64,000 nt of DNA from Candidatus Microthrix subdominans (GCA_016719385.1 JADJZA010000010.1:124001-188000), one strand, 5' to 3'; shown: positions 20,052-29,666, counted from the first letter of the stretch. The notes: generated by a model not told the origin, from the sequence alone. Numbers and translations: made by a program.

Positions 20052-20573
20052 TCAGCCCTTGGTGGTGGTCGTCGAACTTCCCGCACCATCCGAGTTGAGA
20101 ATGGCGACGATGTAGGTGGTTCCGCTGATCTCGCCGACGGTGACCGAGCCGGGGTATGAGCCTCCGAGATCCACCGATCCCAGGAAGTTCGAGCTGCCGC
20201 CGGCGCTCTTCTTGGAGGACGGGTCCAGCGAGGAATCACCGGCGTAGAAGTCGAGCGCGTCGCTGCCGGACTCCTTCGTCGAAAACACGCCGACCATGGT
20301 CCCCGAGGAGGAGCCGCCCAGGGAGCCCGAACCGGCGGGGTCGGTCTTTTTCGGCAGTGGAAAGTCCGATGGCCATCCAGGCGGCAGGTCGCCGCTGAGC
20401 GACACCGAAACCTCGCCGGCCGGAGTCGAGATCGAGAAACCATCACTGGACTTGGAGGTGGACACGGACGACCGGTCGGTCGAGGCCGAAGTCGAGGTCG
20501 AGTCGCTCGAGCACGCCCCGAGCCCGGTGGCGGCCAGGGTGGCGATGAGGATGGCGGTGGCGACGTTGCGCAT
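20052..20573 (-). CDS. Secreted lipoprotein, serine-rich
   Basis: 173 residues from ATG 20573, seven bases after AAGGAG. An upstream extension of the frame has no signal peptide. Residues 1-20 are a hydrophobic signal (RNVATAILIATLAATG) ending with lipobox GLGAC, so Cys21 should be lipidated. The mature protein is Ser/Gly/Thr-rich. One short conserved-looking core is PPGWPSDFPLPKKTD, a pattern seen in other actinobacterial lipoproteins of unknown function. It then has alternating strands and ends TTTTKG. Function unknown. It converges on the FGGY kinase and is divergent from the DUF1269 gene. Confidence 0.75.
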   Translation of the reverse strand: MRNVATAILIATLAATGLGACSSDSTSTSASTDRSSVSTSKSSDGFSISTPAGEVSVSLSGDLPPGWPSDFPLPKKTDPAGSGSLGGSSSGTMVGVFSTKESGSDALDFYAGDSSLDPSSKKSAGGSSNFLGSVDLGGSYPGSVTVGEISGTTYIVAILNSDGAGSSTTTTKG

Positions 20574-20913
20574 GAAGCTCCTTGACAGAGGGGGGCAGAT
20601 ACTCGGCTCGAACCTACAAATGCGCCTCGGAGGCGGCATCGCCCAGATGGGGTGATCCAGAACCCTTCAGGTCACGATCGAACCATTCCGACCGACGCAT
20701 CTGGAGCCCGATCACGACGTGGCATCACGGCAGGTTGGCATTGGCATCAACGTCCCAATCAGCCAGTACGGGTGACGACCCGCACCGGGCTCGTACGTAT
20801 CGTGCTTCGTGGCGGTCCATCGAGACCTTCGGTGCCCGTCATGCCATCTGAGGAGGGAAACCTGGTGTCCAGGCTTCCGTCCTCGGCATCCAACCACCGA
20901 GAGGATTCTCATC
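20574..20913. other. Divergent 340-base intergenic region
   Basis: It lies between the lipoprotein gene (minus) and the DUF1269 gene (plus) and should hold both promoters. No RNA gene, long inverted repeat or conserved ORF was recognised. A strong Shine-Dalgarno-like AGGAGG at 20851-20856 stands eight bases before a GTG (20865). That frame overlaps the DUF1269 gene out of phase and looks non-coding, so the site is unexplained. Confidence 0.5.
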
Positions 20914-21435
20914 ATGTCCGACAAGCCCGTCACCGTCGCCGTAGCGACCTACGCCAGCAAAGCGCTGGCCGAGCAGGATTTCGACACCATTCACGGGGTG
21001 AAGCACGCAGGCCAGATCGATCACCTCGCGGTCGCGGTCGTCCAGAAGGAGGCCGACGGGACGCTGAGCATCGACCGGCACAACACGAGTGCCAAGCATG
21101 CTGCCTGGGGTACCGGTGTACTCGGCGGTGCGCTGACGGTCATCTCCGCACCGTTGGGGATCGTGTTTCTCGGCCCGGTCGTTGCGACGGGGGCGGTCTG
21201 GGCAGGCGTCGGTGGCCTGGCGGGCCACTTCTGGAAGAACATCCCCAAGGACGAGGTCCGTAAGATGGGGGATCTGCTCGAGCGTGGCGCCGCCGGACTT
21301 GTCATCGTCGCGGTCAACCCTCAGGGCATCGACGTCGAGGGTCTGCTGACGAACGCAGAGAGCGTGGTCGCGTCGACTGGTGTCGGTGATGCCGAGGGTG
21401 CACTGGACCAGGCGTTTGAGGCCGCTGAGGCATAA
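20914..21435 (+). CDS. DUF1269-type membrane-associated protein
   Basis: 173 residues from ATG 20914 (SDKPVTVAVATYASKALAEQDF), seven bases after GAGAGGA. The N-terminal about 60 residues form a ferredoxin-like strand-helix pattern containing HLAVAVVQKEADGTL. A Gly/Ala-rich hydrophobic stretch follows (AAWGTGVLGGALTVISAPLG and further to about 108), and then HFWKNIPKDEVRKMGDLLERGAAGLVIVAV. This order is that of DUF1269 proteins. Function is unknown; they are often induced by stress. A lipoprotein gene follows on the same strand. Confidence 0.75.
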   Translation: MSDKPVTVAVATYASKALAEQDFDTIHGVKHAGQIDHLAVAVVQKEADGTLSIDRHNTSAKHAAWGTGVLGGALTVISAPLGIVFLGPVVATGAVWAGVGGLAGHFWKNIPKDEVRKMGDLLERGAAGLVIVAVNPQGIDVEGLLTNAESVVASTGVGDAEGALDQAFEAAEA

Positions 21436-21494
21436 CCACCCAGAGGGCGACGTCCGCCATGTCCCCTTTGGGACCGGCGGGTAGCGTCGCCCTC

Positions 21495-21968
21495 ATGCGC
21501 GCACTACGCCAGAATTGGATCCGTACGGGGTCTCGGAAACAGGCGCCGAGGGGCCTGGCGGTGCTGCTGATGTGCGGTCTCGGGCTTCTCGGCGCATGTT
21601 CGTCCGATTCGACCGTGGCATGGGCCGATATCGAGACCAGCCCCGGGGCCGAGGCGTACGATGGTCCGGTCGAGCGAGTCCTCGACGACCGGTTGTCCAG
21701 TCGGCTTGCTGAGCAAGACCTGGAATTTGTCGACTCGCGTGTGGAGTACCTGCCGCCCGGGGTCAACTGGAAGCAGCACCTGGCGTGGCGCAGCGGGCAC
21801 GCAGCCGGCCTGACCGAGCGTTCCGACCGATTGGACCTTCCCGAGCCGGACGCACCGGTGCTGGAGACCGCCTACTCCAACGGCACCTCGACACTGTTTG
21901 TCATCGGCAGGGCCGACGATGCGGGCGAGCGTTTGGTGGTGCTGACCGCGCTGGCACTTGCTGGCTGA
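21495..21968 (+). CDS. Small predicted lipoprotein
   Basis: 157 residues from ATG 21495. A basic N-terminus precedes the hydrophobic stretch LAVLLMCGLGLLG and lipobox LLGAC, giving a lipidated Cys35. The mature part (about 122 residues) has no domain I recognise. It contains a predicted helix with DRLSSRLAEQDLEFVDSRVEYLP and ends in two strands (TSTLFVIGRADD, RLVVLTALALAG). It lies 59 bases after the DUF1269 gene and converges on the channel gene. Function unknown. Confidence 0.7.
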   Translation: MRALRQNWIRTGSRKQAPRGLAVLLMCGLGLLGACSSDSTVAWADIETSPGAEAYDGPVERVLDDRLSSRLAEQDLEFVDSRVEYLPPGVNWKQHLAWRSGHAAGLTERSDRLDLPEPDAPVLETAYSNGTSTLFVIGRADDAGERLVVLTALALAG

Positions 21969-21992
21969 GCCGCCCCGAGCCGCAGCACCGGT

Positions 21993-23900
21993 TCAGGCGA
22001 CGACGATGATCTGATCGGCTGGGGCGAGATCGACCATGGTCGACACCGTCGGGCTGAGGGTTGCGGTTGCATTCTCCGTCGATGCCCGCCGCCAGCCGAT
22101 CGCCAGCATCCCGGCCGCCTGGGCTGCTGTCACCACGTCACCGAAGCTGACCGTGCCCACCAGAGCGAGGTCCTCGGCCGTGACGAGCCGCAGCGACGGG
22201 CCGGCCGAGGCGTAGAGCGCAAGAAAAACCAGACGGCGCTCCGGCTGTTCGGCCAACTGGGCCATGAAGCGGCCTGCGATGGCGTCGCTCACGATGTACT
22301 CGTCGGCGCCCGCCTGACGGGCCAGATCGACGTTGTCGGCGTCGCGCAGCTCCACGATGACCCTGGGTGTGGGCCCGCGGAGGTCCGCCAGCCGCTTGCG
22401 CAGCAGCATGAGCGCCAGCAGCGTCCGGCTGTCCGCCTCCCCGGCGCTCAGCCCGCGGACATAGCCGAGGAGCACAAAGGAGGTCGCCTTCGCAGCCTCG
22501 ACGTCGCTGAGCTCCCACGAGAGACGAGGGCTGGGCGTCAGGGCGATGCTCAGCTCGGTCGAGGTCGGCACCTCGATCTCGTCTGCGTCGAAGAGGTCGG
22601 GGTCGTACACGATCTCGGCCGACGAGCCGGGGGAGCTGACCTCGGCGACCGAGGCGACCAGCGTCGCCCCCAGAGCGTTCCACCCGACGACCACCAGGTG
22701 CTCCTCGGGCCGCTGGTCGGCGGGTCCAACCTGGCCCGATCGTTGCGGCTGCACCTCGGCGGCGAACGGCTCTGTTGCCGCCGTCGGTGGGGCCTCGTGA
22801 TCGCGAATCGTCACCAGGCGGTCGCCGCGAACCGGAACTGACGCACCGTCGGGGTTCAGCCGGACGGTGCCGTCGTCGCCGATCAAACCGATCGGACGCA
22901 TCCCGTGGAAGCGACGCACGATCTCCCCGAACGGCAGCCCCACGACATCGGACGCATCGATGAGGTCGATGCCACCCCCGCTGGCGTCCATCAGCTCGTC
23001 GACCACATCAGCCATACCGGGGTCCCGGAGCATGAAGGAGGTGAGACGGGCGATGGCCACCGTCGTCACGATGGGATGAACCGAATCGCCGCAGGCGCGG
23101 GCGAGACGTTCGGCCATCGCCACCTCCCTCAGCTCGGCGATGATCGGCTTACGGCCGAATCCCCCGGCGGCCGAGCCGACGGCAAGCACCGCCTTGACCA
23201 CGTCGGTGTCGTTTTCGGCGTCGTCCTCGGCCACCACGATCACGGCGCGTGCCTCCCGCACCCGAACCATCGACAGGTCCGAGACACGGTCGGTCAGCCC
23301 CGACCGAATGACGAGGTGGCTGCCGTGAAGGCGGGCCCGGTTTGTTCCCACCGCCTCGCGCAGCTCCCGGGGCTCGCAGTCGGCCAGCACCACGATGACG
23401 TTGCGGGCACGGTCCCGGCCGGCGATGGCCAGCTGCTCGATCAGCTTGGGCAGCCGCGACGACGTGCCCAGGATGACGATGTGACCCGATTCGACGACGG
23501 TGCTCTTGCCGCGTTGCATCTGCTGAACCCGCTGTTCCACGCCGCTGGCGATGAGGCCGATCAGCGTGCCGGCGAGGAGGATGCCCGCCAGCGTGACGAT
23601 CAGCGCCAAGGCCCTCGGGCCCCAACCCGTATCGGCGGCCATCGTGCCGGTGTCGAGCGTTCGCAGCAGGCTCTGCCAGAGGTCCTCGACCCAACTGGTG
23701 CTCTCGCTGTCGGCGAAGGTGAGTCCAAAAACGGTCAGCAGCAGCGAACTGATGAGGACCACGACGGCGGTTGCGGCCCCAAGCCACAACAGCACCGCCC
23801 AGACCCCGCGGGACAACAGGTTGTCCATCCGGTACCGGAGGCGTGCGCCAAGGCGAGCGAACCTTGCGCCCTCGAGGCCGGAGCCGTCGTCTCGCGTCAT
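21993..23900 (-). CDS. CASTOR/POLLUX-type ion channel with paired TrkA-N-like domains
   Basis: 635 residues from ATG 23900 (preceded by AAGTGGGG); the GTG three codons earlier is less likely. Membrane helices at about 33-60 (WAVLLWLGAATAVVVLISSL) and about 103-125 (ALALIVTLAGILLAGTLIGL) flank a pore segment. A long cytoplasmic region has two Rossmann/RCK-like units: GHIVILGTSSRLPKLIEQL from about 143, and EEHLVVVGWNALGATLVASV in the second half. This matches bacterial homologues of plant CASTOR/POLLUX. A typical TVGYGD filter is not visible, as in that family. It is likely a gated cation channel; ion and ligand are unknown. Confidence 0.85.
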   Translation of the reverse strand: MTRDDGSGLEGARFARLGARLRYRMDNLLSRGVWAVLLWLGAATAVVVLISSLLLTVFGLTFADSESTSWVEDLWQSLLRTLDTGTMAADTGWGPRALALIVTLAGILLAGTLIGLIASGVEQRVQQMQRGKSTVVESGHIVILGTSSRLPKLIEQLAIAGRDRARNVIVVLADCEPRELREAVGTNRARLHGSHLVIRSGLTDRVSDLSMVRVREARAVIVVAEDDAENDTDVVKAVLAVGSAAGGFGRKPIIAELREVAMAERLARACGDSVHPIVTTVAIARLTSFMLRDPGMADVVDELMDASGGGIDLIDASDVVGLPFGEIVRRFHGMRPIGLIGDDGTVRLNPDGASVPVRGDRLVTIRDHEAPPTAATEPFAAEVQPQRSGQVGPADQRPEEHLVVVGWNALGATLVASVAEVSSPGSSAEIVYDPDLFDADEIEVPTSTELSIALTPSPRLSWELSDVEAAKATSFVLLGYVRGLSAGEADSRTLLALMLLRKRLADLRGPTPRVIVELRDADNVDLARQAGADEYIVSDAIAGRFMAQLAEQPERRLVFLALYASAGPSLRLVTAEDLALVGTVSFGDVVTAAQAAGMLAIGWRRASTENATATLSPTVSTMVDLAPADQIIVVA

Positions 23901-24035
23901 TGGCCCCACTTCATGTCGTGGAGAAACCTAGCCGGAGATCGCTCGCTATGGATCGAGTGATCTGGCAGACCAGGACGGAACGACGGGGGTTCTTCAGGCC
24001 GTTCCTCGAGGTCATCGCCCTGCCCACGAAGCGAC

Positions 24036-26990
24036 TCAGCGGCTCGCCGAGTACCTGCCGGTCGTGTGATCGAGATGGAGCTGCACGCCGCCACTGGGCA
24101 GCCCGGCCTGGCGCAGGGCGAACTTACGGAGCCGGAACCAGGCGGTGCGCTCGATGTCGTCGACCACATGGACGATGGAAGGCCGCTCGGTGAGCGGGAG
24201 GCAGCTGAGCGCATTTGAGAGCTTGGCCGCATCGAGCTCGTGATCGCCGGACAGGGTGACTGCGGCGACGGCCACCTCCGCGTCGGCGTCGGCCCCCACC
24301 CGGTCCGCAATGACACCGTAGGCGGCGGCCAGCGACACCTCATCGAGCTGGCCGAGGGCGTCCTCGATCGGCACCGACGGCACCGGACCCTGTGCGGTGT
24401 GGATCACCGCCGGGACGTGATCGTCCAACCAGAAATCACCGTCCTCATCCCTGTGAAACAGGTCGTCGGTGGCGATCCACGAATCATTGCGGCGGAAGAG
24501 GCCCCGAAGCGGAGTCACGGCCATGATGCCGCTGGCTCGACGAGCTTGGGCCAGGAGGACCCCGGTCTCGCCGACGTCGCACTCGACGGCAAACCCGTCG
24601 GGCCCCTCGACCAGGCGCTCGCCGAGGACGTCGTAGCGGGCCAGACGGACCTCGGCACTGCCCGGCAGCGGCCGCCCCTTGGCACCGACCTTGCGGCCGT
24701 TGAGGTTGACCAACACCGCAGAGCCCTCGGTGGAGGCGTAGAACTCCAGCACGGTGGCCGGAGCGAAGCGATCCATGACCTGCTTCCACAGCCCGGCGGG
24801 CATGCCGGAGCCGATGAACATCCGCACGGGATGGTGTCGCTCGGCGGGATCGGGCGGCGCCTCGACCAGGTCGCGAACCAACGTCCAGGTGTAGGACACG
24901 ATGGTCACGCCGTAGCGCCGAACCTCGTCCCAGAACGTGGCCGGATCGAAGTGGGTGGCCAGCGCCAGCCGGGAGCCACCGGCCACCGCCCCGCCGATGC
25001 TGGTCAGCAGGCCGCTGGGGTGGTGGATCGGCGTGACGCTGTACACCGTGTCCCGAGACGACAGCGCGGCGGCCGAGGCGGTGCCGAACGCCGACAGCGC
25101 CCAGCGCCGGTTGGTGATGTGGTTGATTCGGATCTTGTCGCCCCCGCCGGTGAACAGGATGAACGCCAGATCCTCGGCCCGTCCCGGGTTGGCCAGGTAC
25201 CAGGCCGGGATTCGCACTGCGTCGGGGTCGATCCGCTCCATGTCGGTGACCGTCGGGCCGAGGTCTCGTTCGTCACCGCCGCCCCCCAACACGAAGACGG
25301 GCACCGAGGTGGCGGCCGCGGCCAGTGCCCCGTTCTCGGGGTCGGCGACGATGCGGTCCACCTCGCCGAGGCGCACCTCGCGGGCGATGTCGGGGCCGGG
25401 GCGCAACATGACGGCGATGGCCCCCAGTCGACTGAGGGCCGCCACCGCGGCGAGGCCGGACGGACGGGTGCCCATGAGTACCCCCACGTGTTCACCTTGG
25501 CGCACCCCAACCGAGATCAGCCCCCGCACCACGTTGTCGATGCGGACCTTGGCGTCGCCGTAGGTGTGGCTGCGGCCCTCGAACAGGAAGAAGGGGTCGT
25601 CGCCGTGGCGGGAGGCCTGCTCATCGAGCAGCGTGCCCATCGAAATGCGGGTGTTGTGGTCGACCTGCTCCAGGCGAGCCAGCCTGGGGAGCTGGCCGAT
25701 CGCCTGGCTCCCCAGGCTCTGCACGGTCTTACCGGTGTCGACGACGGTGCCGACCGCCGTGCGGGCCATGTTCAGGCCCACGGTTGTCGCCAGGTTCAGG
25801 TTGAACGCGGCCCGTTCGGAGGAGGGCACCGCATCTGTTTGTGACTGGACGCCGTCGCCGGCCGGAGCGACGTTGCCCGGCTGCTCCCCGTGGCCGTCCC
25901 GCCAGAGAGCCCACGCCGCCACCGTCGGCCAAGTGACGGTGGCGGCCTTGCTGCCCACCACCAGTCCGAAGTGACCGGCCCGCATCGACGTCTCGTAGAT
26001 CTCGGCCCGAGGAGCGGCCTTGTGCACCGCCCGCACGGCGGCGGTCGGGGCGATCTCGTCAACCTCGCCGATGAAGGTCAGCACCGGCACCGAGATGTCC
26101 GCCAGGGTGACCGTGCGGTCCTCGATCACGAAGCCGCCCTGCAACATCCGGTTGTGCTCCACGAACTGACGCATGAAGTCGGCCAGCGCCGGGGCGGGCC
26201 AGGCCACCCAACCGTCGCCCATGAGAAAGCGCCGTTGCCGCTCCCGGGGCAGGAGCGCCTCCCGGTCGTGCAGCTGGGTGACAAAGTCGATCCGGGACCG
26301 TAACGACTTGAGTGGGTCCATCAGCTTGAAGCCGAGGCTGGACGCCCAGGATGGCAAACCCCAGAACTGCAGGTTGTCGGCCAACAGGCCGAGCACGCGT
26401 CCGGCCACCTCCTCGGGGATACCGAAGGGAATCATGCCGCTCGTATCGGCGGGGCTGCCGAAGGTCACCACCGAGGTCAGCCCGGCGCTGCGGCGATAGG
26501 CCGCAGCCTGGTAGCAGAACATGCCGCCCTGGCTGTAGCCGCCGAGGTGCACATCCCGACCCGTGACCTCCCGCACCCGGTCCACGGCATCGCTGACCGC
26601 CAGGACGTGGTCGGTGAGGGTTCGCTCCAGCCCGCCCTCCTCCTTTTCGGGTGCGCCGAAGTCGACCACCCACGGGTCGACACCGGCCGCAGCAAGGTGG
26701 GCCACGGCGCTGATCCCGGGAGCGACGTCGTAGACGTCGGCCGACAACATCAGGGGCGGCACCAGGACCACCGGCGGCCGGGCCAAGCGCCGGGCCTTGG
26801 TGTTGGGCGCCAGAGCGGGGAAGTAGCGACGGAGCCGGTAGTTACGCTGCTCGCAGGTCACTTCGAAGGGCGAGGGCTCCTCATCGGTCTCCAGACCGCC
26901 GAACCGGGCCACCTCCATCACGTTCTGGGCCGCCGCTCCGAGCCGGTTGGCAGTCTCGATGAGAAACGTGGGCGACAGCTCCATCGCCAT
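24036..26990 (-). CDS. Bifunctional lipase (PHA-synthase-like alpha/beta hydrolase) fused to acyl-CoA synthetase, Rv1683-like
   Basis: 984 residues from ATG 26990 (AMELSPTFLIETANRL), eight bases after the WS/DGAT stop. The N-terminal about 370 residues resemble class III PHA synthases. The nucleophile elbow is GGYSQGGMF with Ser instead of the synthase Cys, plus Asp in IGEVDEIAP and His in RAGHFGLVVG, so hydrolysis is expected. From about 430 an ANL/FATP-like synthetase follows: YASTEGSAVL (A5), the C-terminal FRLRKFALRQAGLP, and a degenerate P-loop LFTGGGDKIRI. Mycobacterial Rv1683 has the same architecture and about 1000 residues. The likely role is to release fatty acids from triacylglycerol and activate them to CoA esters. 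The frame continues upstream only as a shadow of the next gene. Confidence 0.88.
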   Translation of the reverse strand: MAMELSPTFLIETANRLGAAAQNVMEVARFGGLETDEEPSPFEVTCEQRNYRLRRYFPALAPNTKARRLARPPVVLVPPLMLSADVYDVAPGISAVAHLAAAGVDPWVVDFGAPEKEEGGLERTLTDHVLAVSDAVDRVREVTGRDVHLGGYSQGGMFCYQAAAYRRSAGLTSVVTFGSPADTSGMIPFGIPEEVAGRVLGLLADNLQFWGLPSWASSLGFKLMDPLKSLRSRIDFVTQLHDREALLPRERQRRFLMGDGWVAWPAPALADFMRQFVEHNRMLQGGFVIEDRTVTLADISVPVLTFIGEVDEIAPTAAVRAVHKAAPRAEIYETSMRAGHFGLVVGSKAATVTWPTVAAWALWRDGHGEQPGNVAPAGDGVQSQTDAVPSSERAAFNLNLATTVGLNMARTAVGTVVDTGKTVQSLGSQAIGQLPRLARLEQVDHNTRISMGTLLDEQASRHGDDPFFLFEGRSHTYGDAKVRIDNVVRGLISVGVRQGEHVGVLMGTRPSGLAAVAALSRLGAIAVMLRPGPDIAREVRLGEVDRIVADPENGALAAAATSVPVFVLGGGGDERDLGPTVTDMERIDPDAVRIPAWYLANPGRAEDLAFILFTGGGDKIRINHITNRRWALSAFGTASAAALSSRDTVYSVTPIHHPSGLLTSIGGAVAGGSRLALATHFDPATFWDEVRRYGVTIVSYTWTLVRDLVEAPPDPAERHHPVRMFIGSGMPAGLWKQVMDRFAPATVLEFYASTEGSAVLVNLNGRKVGAKGRPLPGSAEVRLARYDVLGERLVEGPDGFAVECDVGETGVLLAQARRASGIMAVTPLRGLFRRNDSWIATDDLFHRDEDGDFWLDDHVPAVIHTAQGPVPSVPIEDALGQLDEVSLAAAYGVIADRVGADADAEVAVAAVTLSGDHELDAAKLSNALSCLPLTERPSIVHVVDDIERTAWFRLRKFALRQAGLPSGGVQLHLDHTTGRYSASR

Positions 26991-26998
26991 ATTCTGGT

Positions 26999-28408
26999 TC
27001 AGGCGCGCTGACGGGCCAGGAACAACAGATCCTCCATGCCGGCCTCGATGCCATCGCTCAGCACCTCGAGGTCCTCGCAGCTGTCGAAATCGCCGGTGAT
27101 GCCGAAGTACACCGTGCCGTCGTAGCTGAACATGGCGACGCCGACGCGTACCTGCCCGGCGAGCGGGACATACGGGTACACCGCCACCATCCTGCGGCCC
27201 ACCGAGTACAGCGGCAGCTGGGGCCCGGGCACGTTGGTCGTCACCGTGTTGACGTTGCGTTGGGCGCCCCGGGCGACCACCCGTTCGCTGAGGGCGAGCA
27301 CCATCGGCGGGGTGAAACCGGCCATCGAGGTGAGTGCCTCGCCGGCCACCGCCTGCTTGGAGTCCTTCAGGTCCGACATCTGGGCCGACATCGCTGACAG
27401 TGTCTCCCCGGGGTCCTCCAGCATCACCGGGAGCTCGGCGAACATCGCGGACACCTTGTTCTCCATCGTGCCGTCGCCGGTCGCCATTTCGCCATCGTCC
27501 CGTGGTCGGATCGACACCGGTACGAGGGTGCGCACCACCCGGTCGGTCGACTCGCCTCGCGACCGCAGCAGCGCGCGAAAGCCGCGGGTGACCGTGGCGA
27601 GCACCACGTCGTTGAACGATCCCCCCAGCGCTCCCCGAACCTTCTTGATGTCGTCGACCGACACCGAGGTCCACACGTAGCGGCGGTGTGGGCCGATCGG
27701 CCCGTTCAGGCTGCTCTCCGGTGTCGCCGAGAGGACGCCGGTCAGCGAGCTGAGCCCGGCCCCGATCTCTTTCAGATGGTCGAGTGCCTGTCGGGGTACC
27801 CGGGTGGCAGCTCGTAAGGCCCGCACCTGCTCATAGGGGCTGCGCACCAGGTCGGCGACGGCCTCGGTCGCCAGCTCCACGTTGCCCGGTGCCGGGCGGG
27901 GCGACCAGGCCGACGGTATGGGCTCGACCACGTCAGGCGAGACGTCCAACATCGTGGCCAGCAGTTCGGCGCCGGACACGCCATCGACCATGGCGTGGTG
28001 CACCTTGGAGACCAGCGCCCACCGGTCGTCATCGAGGCCCTCGACGATCCAGATCTCCCACAGCGGACGGGCCCGGTCGAGCTGCTGGGACATCAGCCGG
28101 GCGACGAGCAGGCGCAGCTGTTCGTCGCCACCGGGAGACGGCAGCGCGGTGTGGCGCACGTGATAGTCCACGTTGAAGTGTGCATCGTCCACCCACACCG
28201 GACGGCCCAGGTCGAAGGGCACGAATCGGGCGATCTGGCGATACCTGGGGATGTCGTCCAGCTTTGATTCGAGCAGCGCCCGTACCTGCTCGAACGGGGG
28301 TGGAGGCCCCTCGAAGATCGAGGTGCTTCCGATGTGCATGTGGGCAAACTCGTTCTCCAGGTGCAGAAACGAGGCATCCAGCGGGCTCAGGCGTTCGGTC
28401 GTCGTCAT
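26999..28408 (-). CDS. Wax ester synthase/diacylglycerol acyltransferase (WS/DGAT)
   Basis: 469 residues from ATG 28408 (TTTERLSPLDASFLHLE), preceded by GGGGGA. The active-site HHAMVDG (HHxxxDG) lies near residue 142. PLWEIWIVEGL just before it and GGSFNDVVLATVTRGFR (ND motif) in the C-terminal half complete the WS/DGAT signature. It esterifies acyl-CoA to diacylglycerol or long-chain alcohol, making storage lipid at the membrane. It is the first gene of a two-gene operon with the Rv1683-like lipase/synthetase, so synthesis and recycling of storage lipid appear to be co-expressed. Confidence 0.94.
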   Translation of the reverse strand: MTTTERLSPLDASFLHLENEFAHMHIGSTSIFEGPPPPFEQVRALLESKLDDIPRYRQIARFVPFDLGRPVWVDDAHFNVDYHVRHTALPSPGGDEQLRLLVARLMSQQLDRARPLWEIWIVEGLDDDRWALVSKVHHAMVDGVSGAELLATMLDVSPDVVEPIPSAWSPRPAPGNVELATEAVADLVRSPYEQVRALRAATRVPRQALDHLKEIGAGLSSLTGVLSATPESSLNGPIGPHRRYVWTSVSVDDIKKVRGALGGSFNDVVLATVTRGFRALLRSRGESTDRVVRTLVPVSIRPRDDGEMATGDGTMENKVSAMFAELPVMLEDPGETLSAMSAQMSDLKDSKQAVAGEALTSMAGFTPPMVLALSERVVARGAQRNVNTVTTNVPGPQLPLYSVGRRMVAVYPYVPLAGQVRVGVAMFSYDGTVYFGITGDFDSCEDLEVLSDGIEAGMEDLLFLARQRA

Positions 28409-28477
28409 CGTTTCCCCCAAAGGTGGCGGCCCCCTCAGGCCAATCGCCTCAGCATAGGGTGAGAAGCCGCAGCGGAG

Positions 28478-29113
28478 TCACGGAAGATCGTCGACCGGGT
28501 CGGCGCCGCTGCGATGCAGGATCCATGCGGCGGCGACACCGCTGATGGCACCGAACAGGTGCCCGCTGAAGGACACGCCATGGCGGGGGATCAGCCCCCA
28601 CAGGAGCGAGCCGTAGAACAGGCCGATCACCAGGGCGCCCAGAATCCACGACAACTTCTGGGCGATGAACCCCCGGGTGAGCAGGTAGGTGAGGTAGCCG
28701 AACACCAGGCCGCTGGCGCCGATCTGCACCGAGTTGGACGTGCCGAAGAGCCACATGCCCAGCCCGCTGCCCGCCATGACGATGGCGGTGACCAGGATGA
28801 ACTGACGCAGTCCTGCGTAGGCGACGACAGCGCCGAGCACGAGAAAGGGCAGCGTGTTGGCGATGAGATGGCCGAAGCCGGCGTGGAGGAACGGGGCGAA
28901 GACGATGCCGGGAAGGCCGGCCAGCTCGCGCGGGTGCACCCCGAAGCGGTCGAGGCGGCCACGAAGGGGGATGTCGATGACCTCGACGACCCACATGATG
29001 GCGAGCATGACGACGACGGGTGCGACGGGACGCAGCCAGGTGGGCACCTCAGCGAGCGGCCCACCTTCGGCAGCGGACCCTGCAGGGGTGATCGAGGAGG
29101 GGTCGGTCGCCAT
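28478..29113 (-). CDS. Rhomboid-family intramembrane serine protease
   Basis: 211 residues from ATG 29113. Six membrane helices are expected. HAGFGHLIANTLPFLVLG in the second helix holds the conserved His/Asn of rhomboids, IGASGLVFGYL is the GxSG nucleophile motif, and SFSGHLFGAISGVAAA carries the catalytic His. It cleaves membrane-spanning substrates; the natural substrate is unknown. A longer frame begins upstream at 29248 but lacks similarity and would overlap the facing gene. It is divergent from the KhtT-like gene over 70 bases. Confidence 0.9.
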   Translation of the reverse strand: MATDPSSITPAGSAAEGGPLAEVPTWLRPVAPVVVMLAIMWVVEVIDIPLRGRLDRFGVHPRELAGLPGIVFAPFLHAGFGHLIANTLPFLVLGAVVAYAGLRQFILVTAIVMAGSGLGMWLFGTSNSVQIGASGLVFGYLTYLLTRGFIAQKLSWILGALVIGLFYGSLLWGLIPRHGVSFSGHLFGAISGVAAAWILHRSGADPVDDLP

Positions 29114-29183
29114 CGGGCCCAGTGTGGCAGGCCGGTACCCGCCGAAGGGCCCGCCCGCCACTCGACGGCCTATCGTGTCGCCG

Positions 29184-29666
29184 ATGGGACGGGTTACTGA
29201 AAGCGAACTTCCGGGCGTCGGTGCGCGGTTCGACCTCACCACCGACAACGGCGATCAACTGGGGGTGGTGGTCCACCGCAGCGGCCGTCGGGACTTCGCC
29301 ATCTACGACAAGGACGACCCCGATGCCTGCCGGGCGCAGGTACACCTCGAGGAACACGAGGCCCGAGACCTCGCCGAACTGCTCGGCGGTAGTCGCCTGT
29401 CCGAGGAGGCGGCCCGGTTGCGTACCCAGGTGGCCGGCATCACGCTCGACTGGCTCACGGTCGAGCCGGGCGCCCCCTGGGCCGGGATCACCGTGGGAGC
29501 GGCCGATGTGCGCTCGGTGACCGGCGTGTCGATCGTGGCGATCATCCGAAACGGTGAGCCGTCGCCGTCGCCCGGCCCGGAGGATCACTTCGAGGTGGGT
29601 GACACCGTCTTCGCCATCGGCATGCCCGACGGCCTCGAGGTGCTCGCAGCACGCCTGAGCAGCTGA
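29184..29666 (+). CDS. TrkA-C domain regulatory subunit of a cation/proton antiporter (KhtT-like)
   Basis: 160 residues from ATG 29184 (GRVTESELPGVGARFDL). Residues 1-75 match the N-terminal KhtT region, with a short beta domain (DQLGVVVHRSGRRDFAIY). Residues about 80-158 are a TrkA-C (RCK-C) domain (GVSIVAIIRNGE, FEVGDTVFAIGMPDGLEVL). It ends seven bases before the antiporter gene. In KhtTU-type systems this soluble subunit gates K+/H+ antiport in response to nucleotide or pH. Confidence 0.85.
   Translation: MGRVTESELPGVGARFDLTTDNGDQLGVVVHRSGRRDFAIYDKDDPDACRAQVHLEEHEARDLAELLGGSRLSEEAARLRTQVAGITLDWLTVEPGAPWAGITVGAADVRSVTGVSIVAIIRNGEPSPSPGPEDHFEVGDTVFAIGMPDGLEVLAARLSS

Noticed and set aside
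24036..27674. A 1212-residue protein including upstream frame
   Set aside because: Codons before 26990 are a shadow of the WS/DGAT gene. Similarity begins at the ATG 26990.
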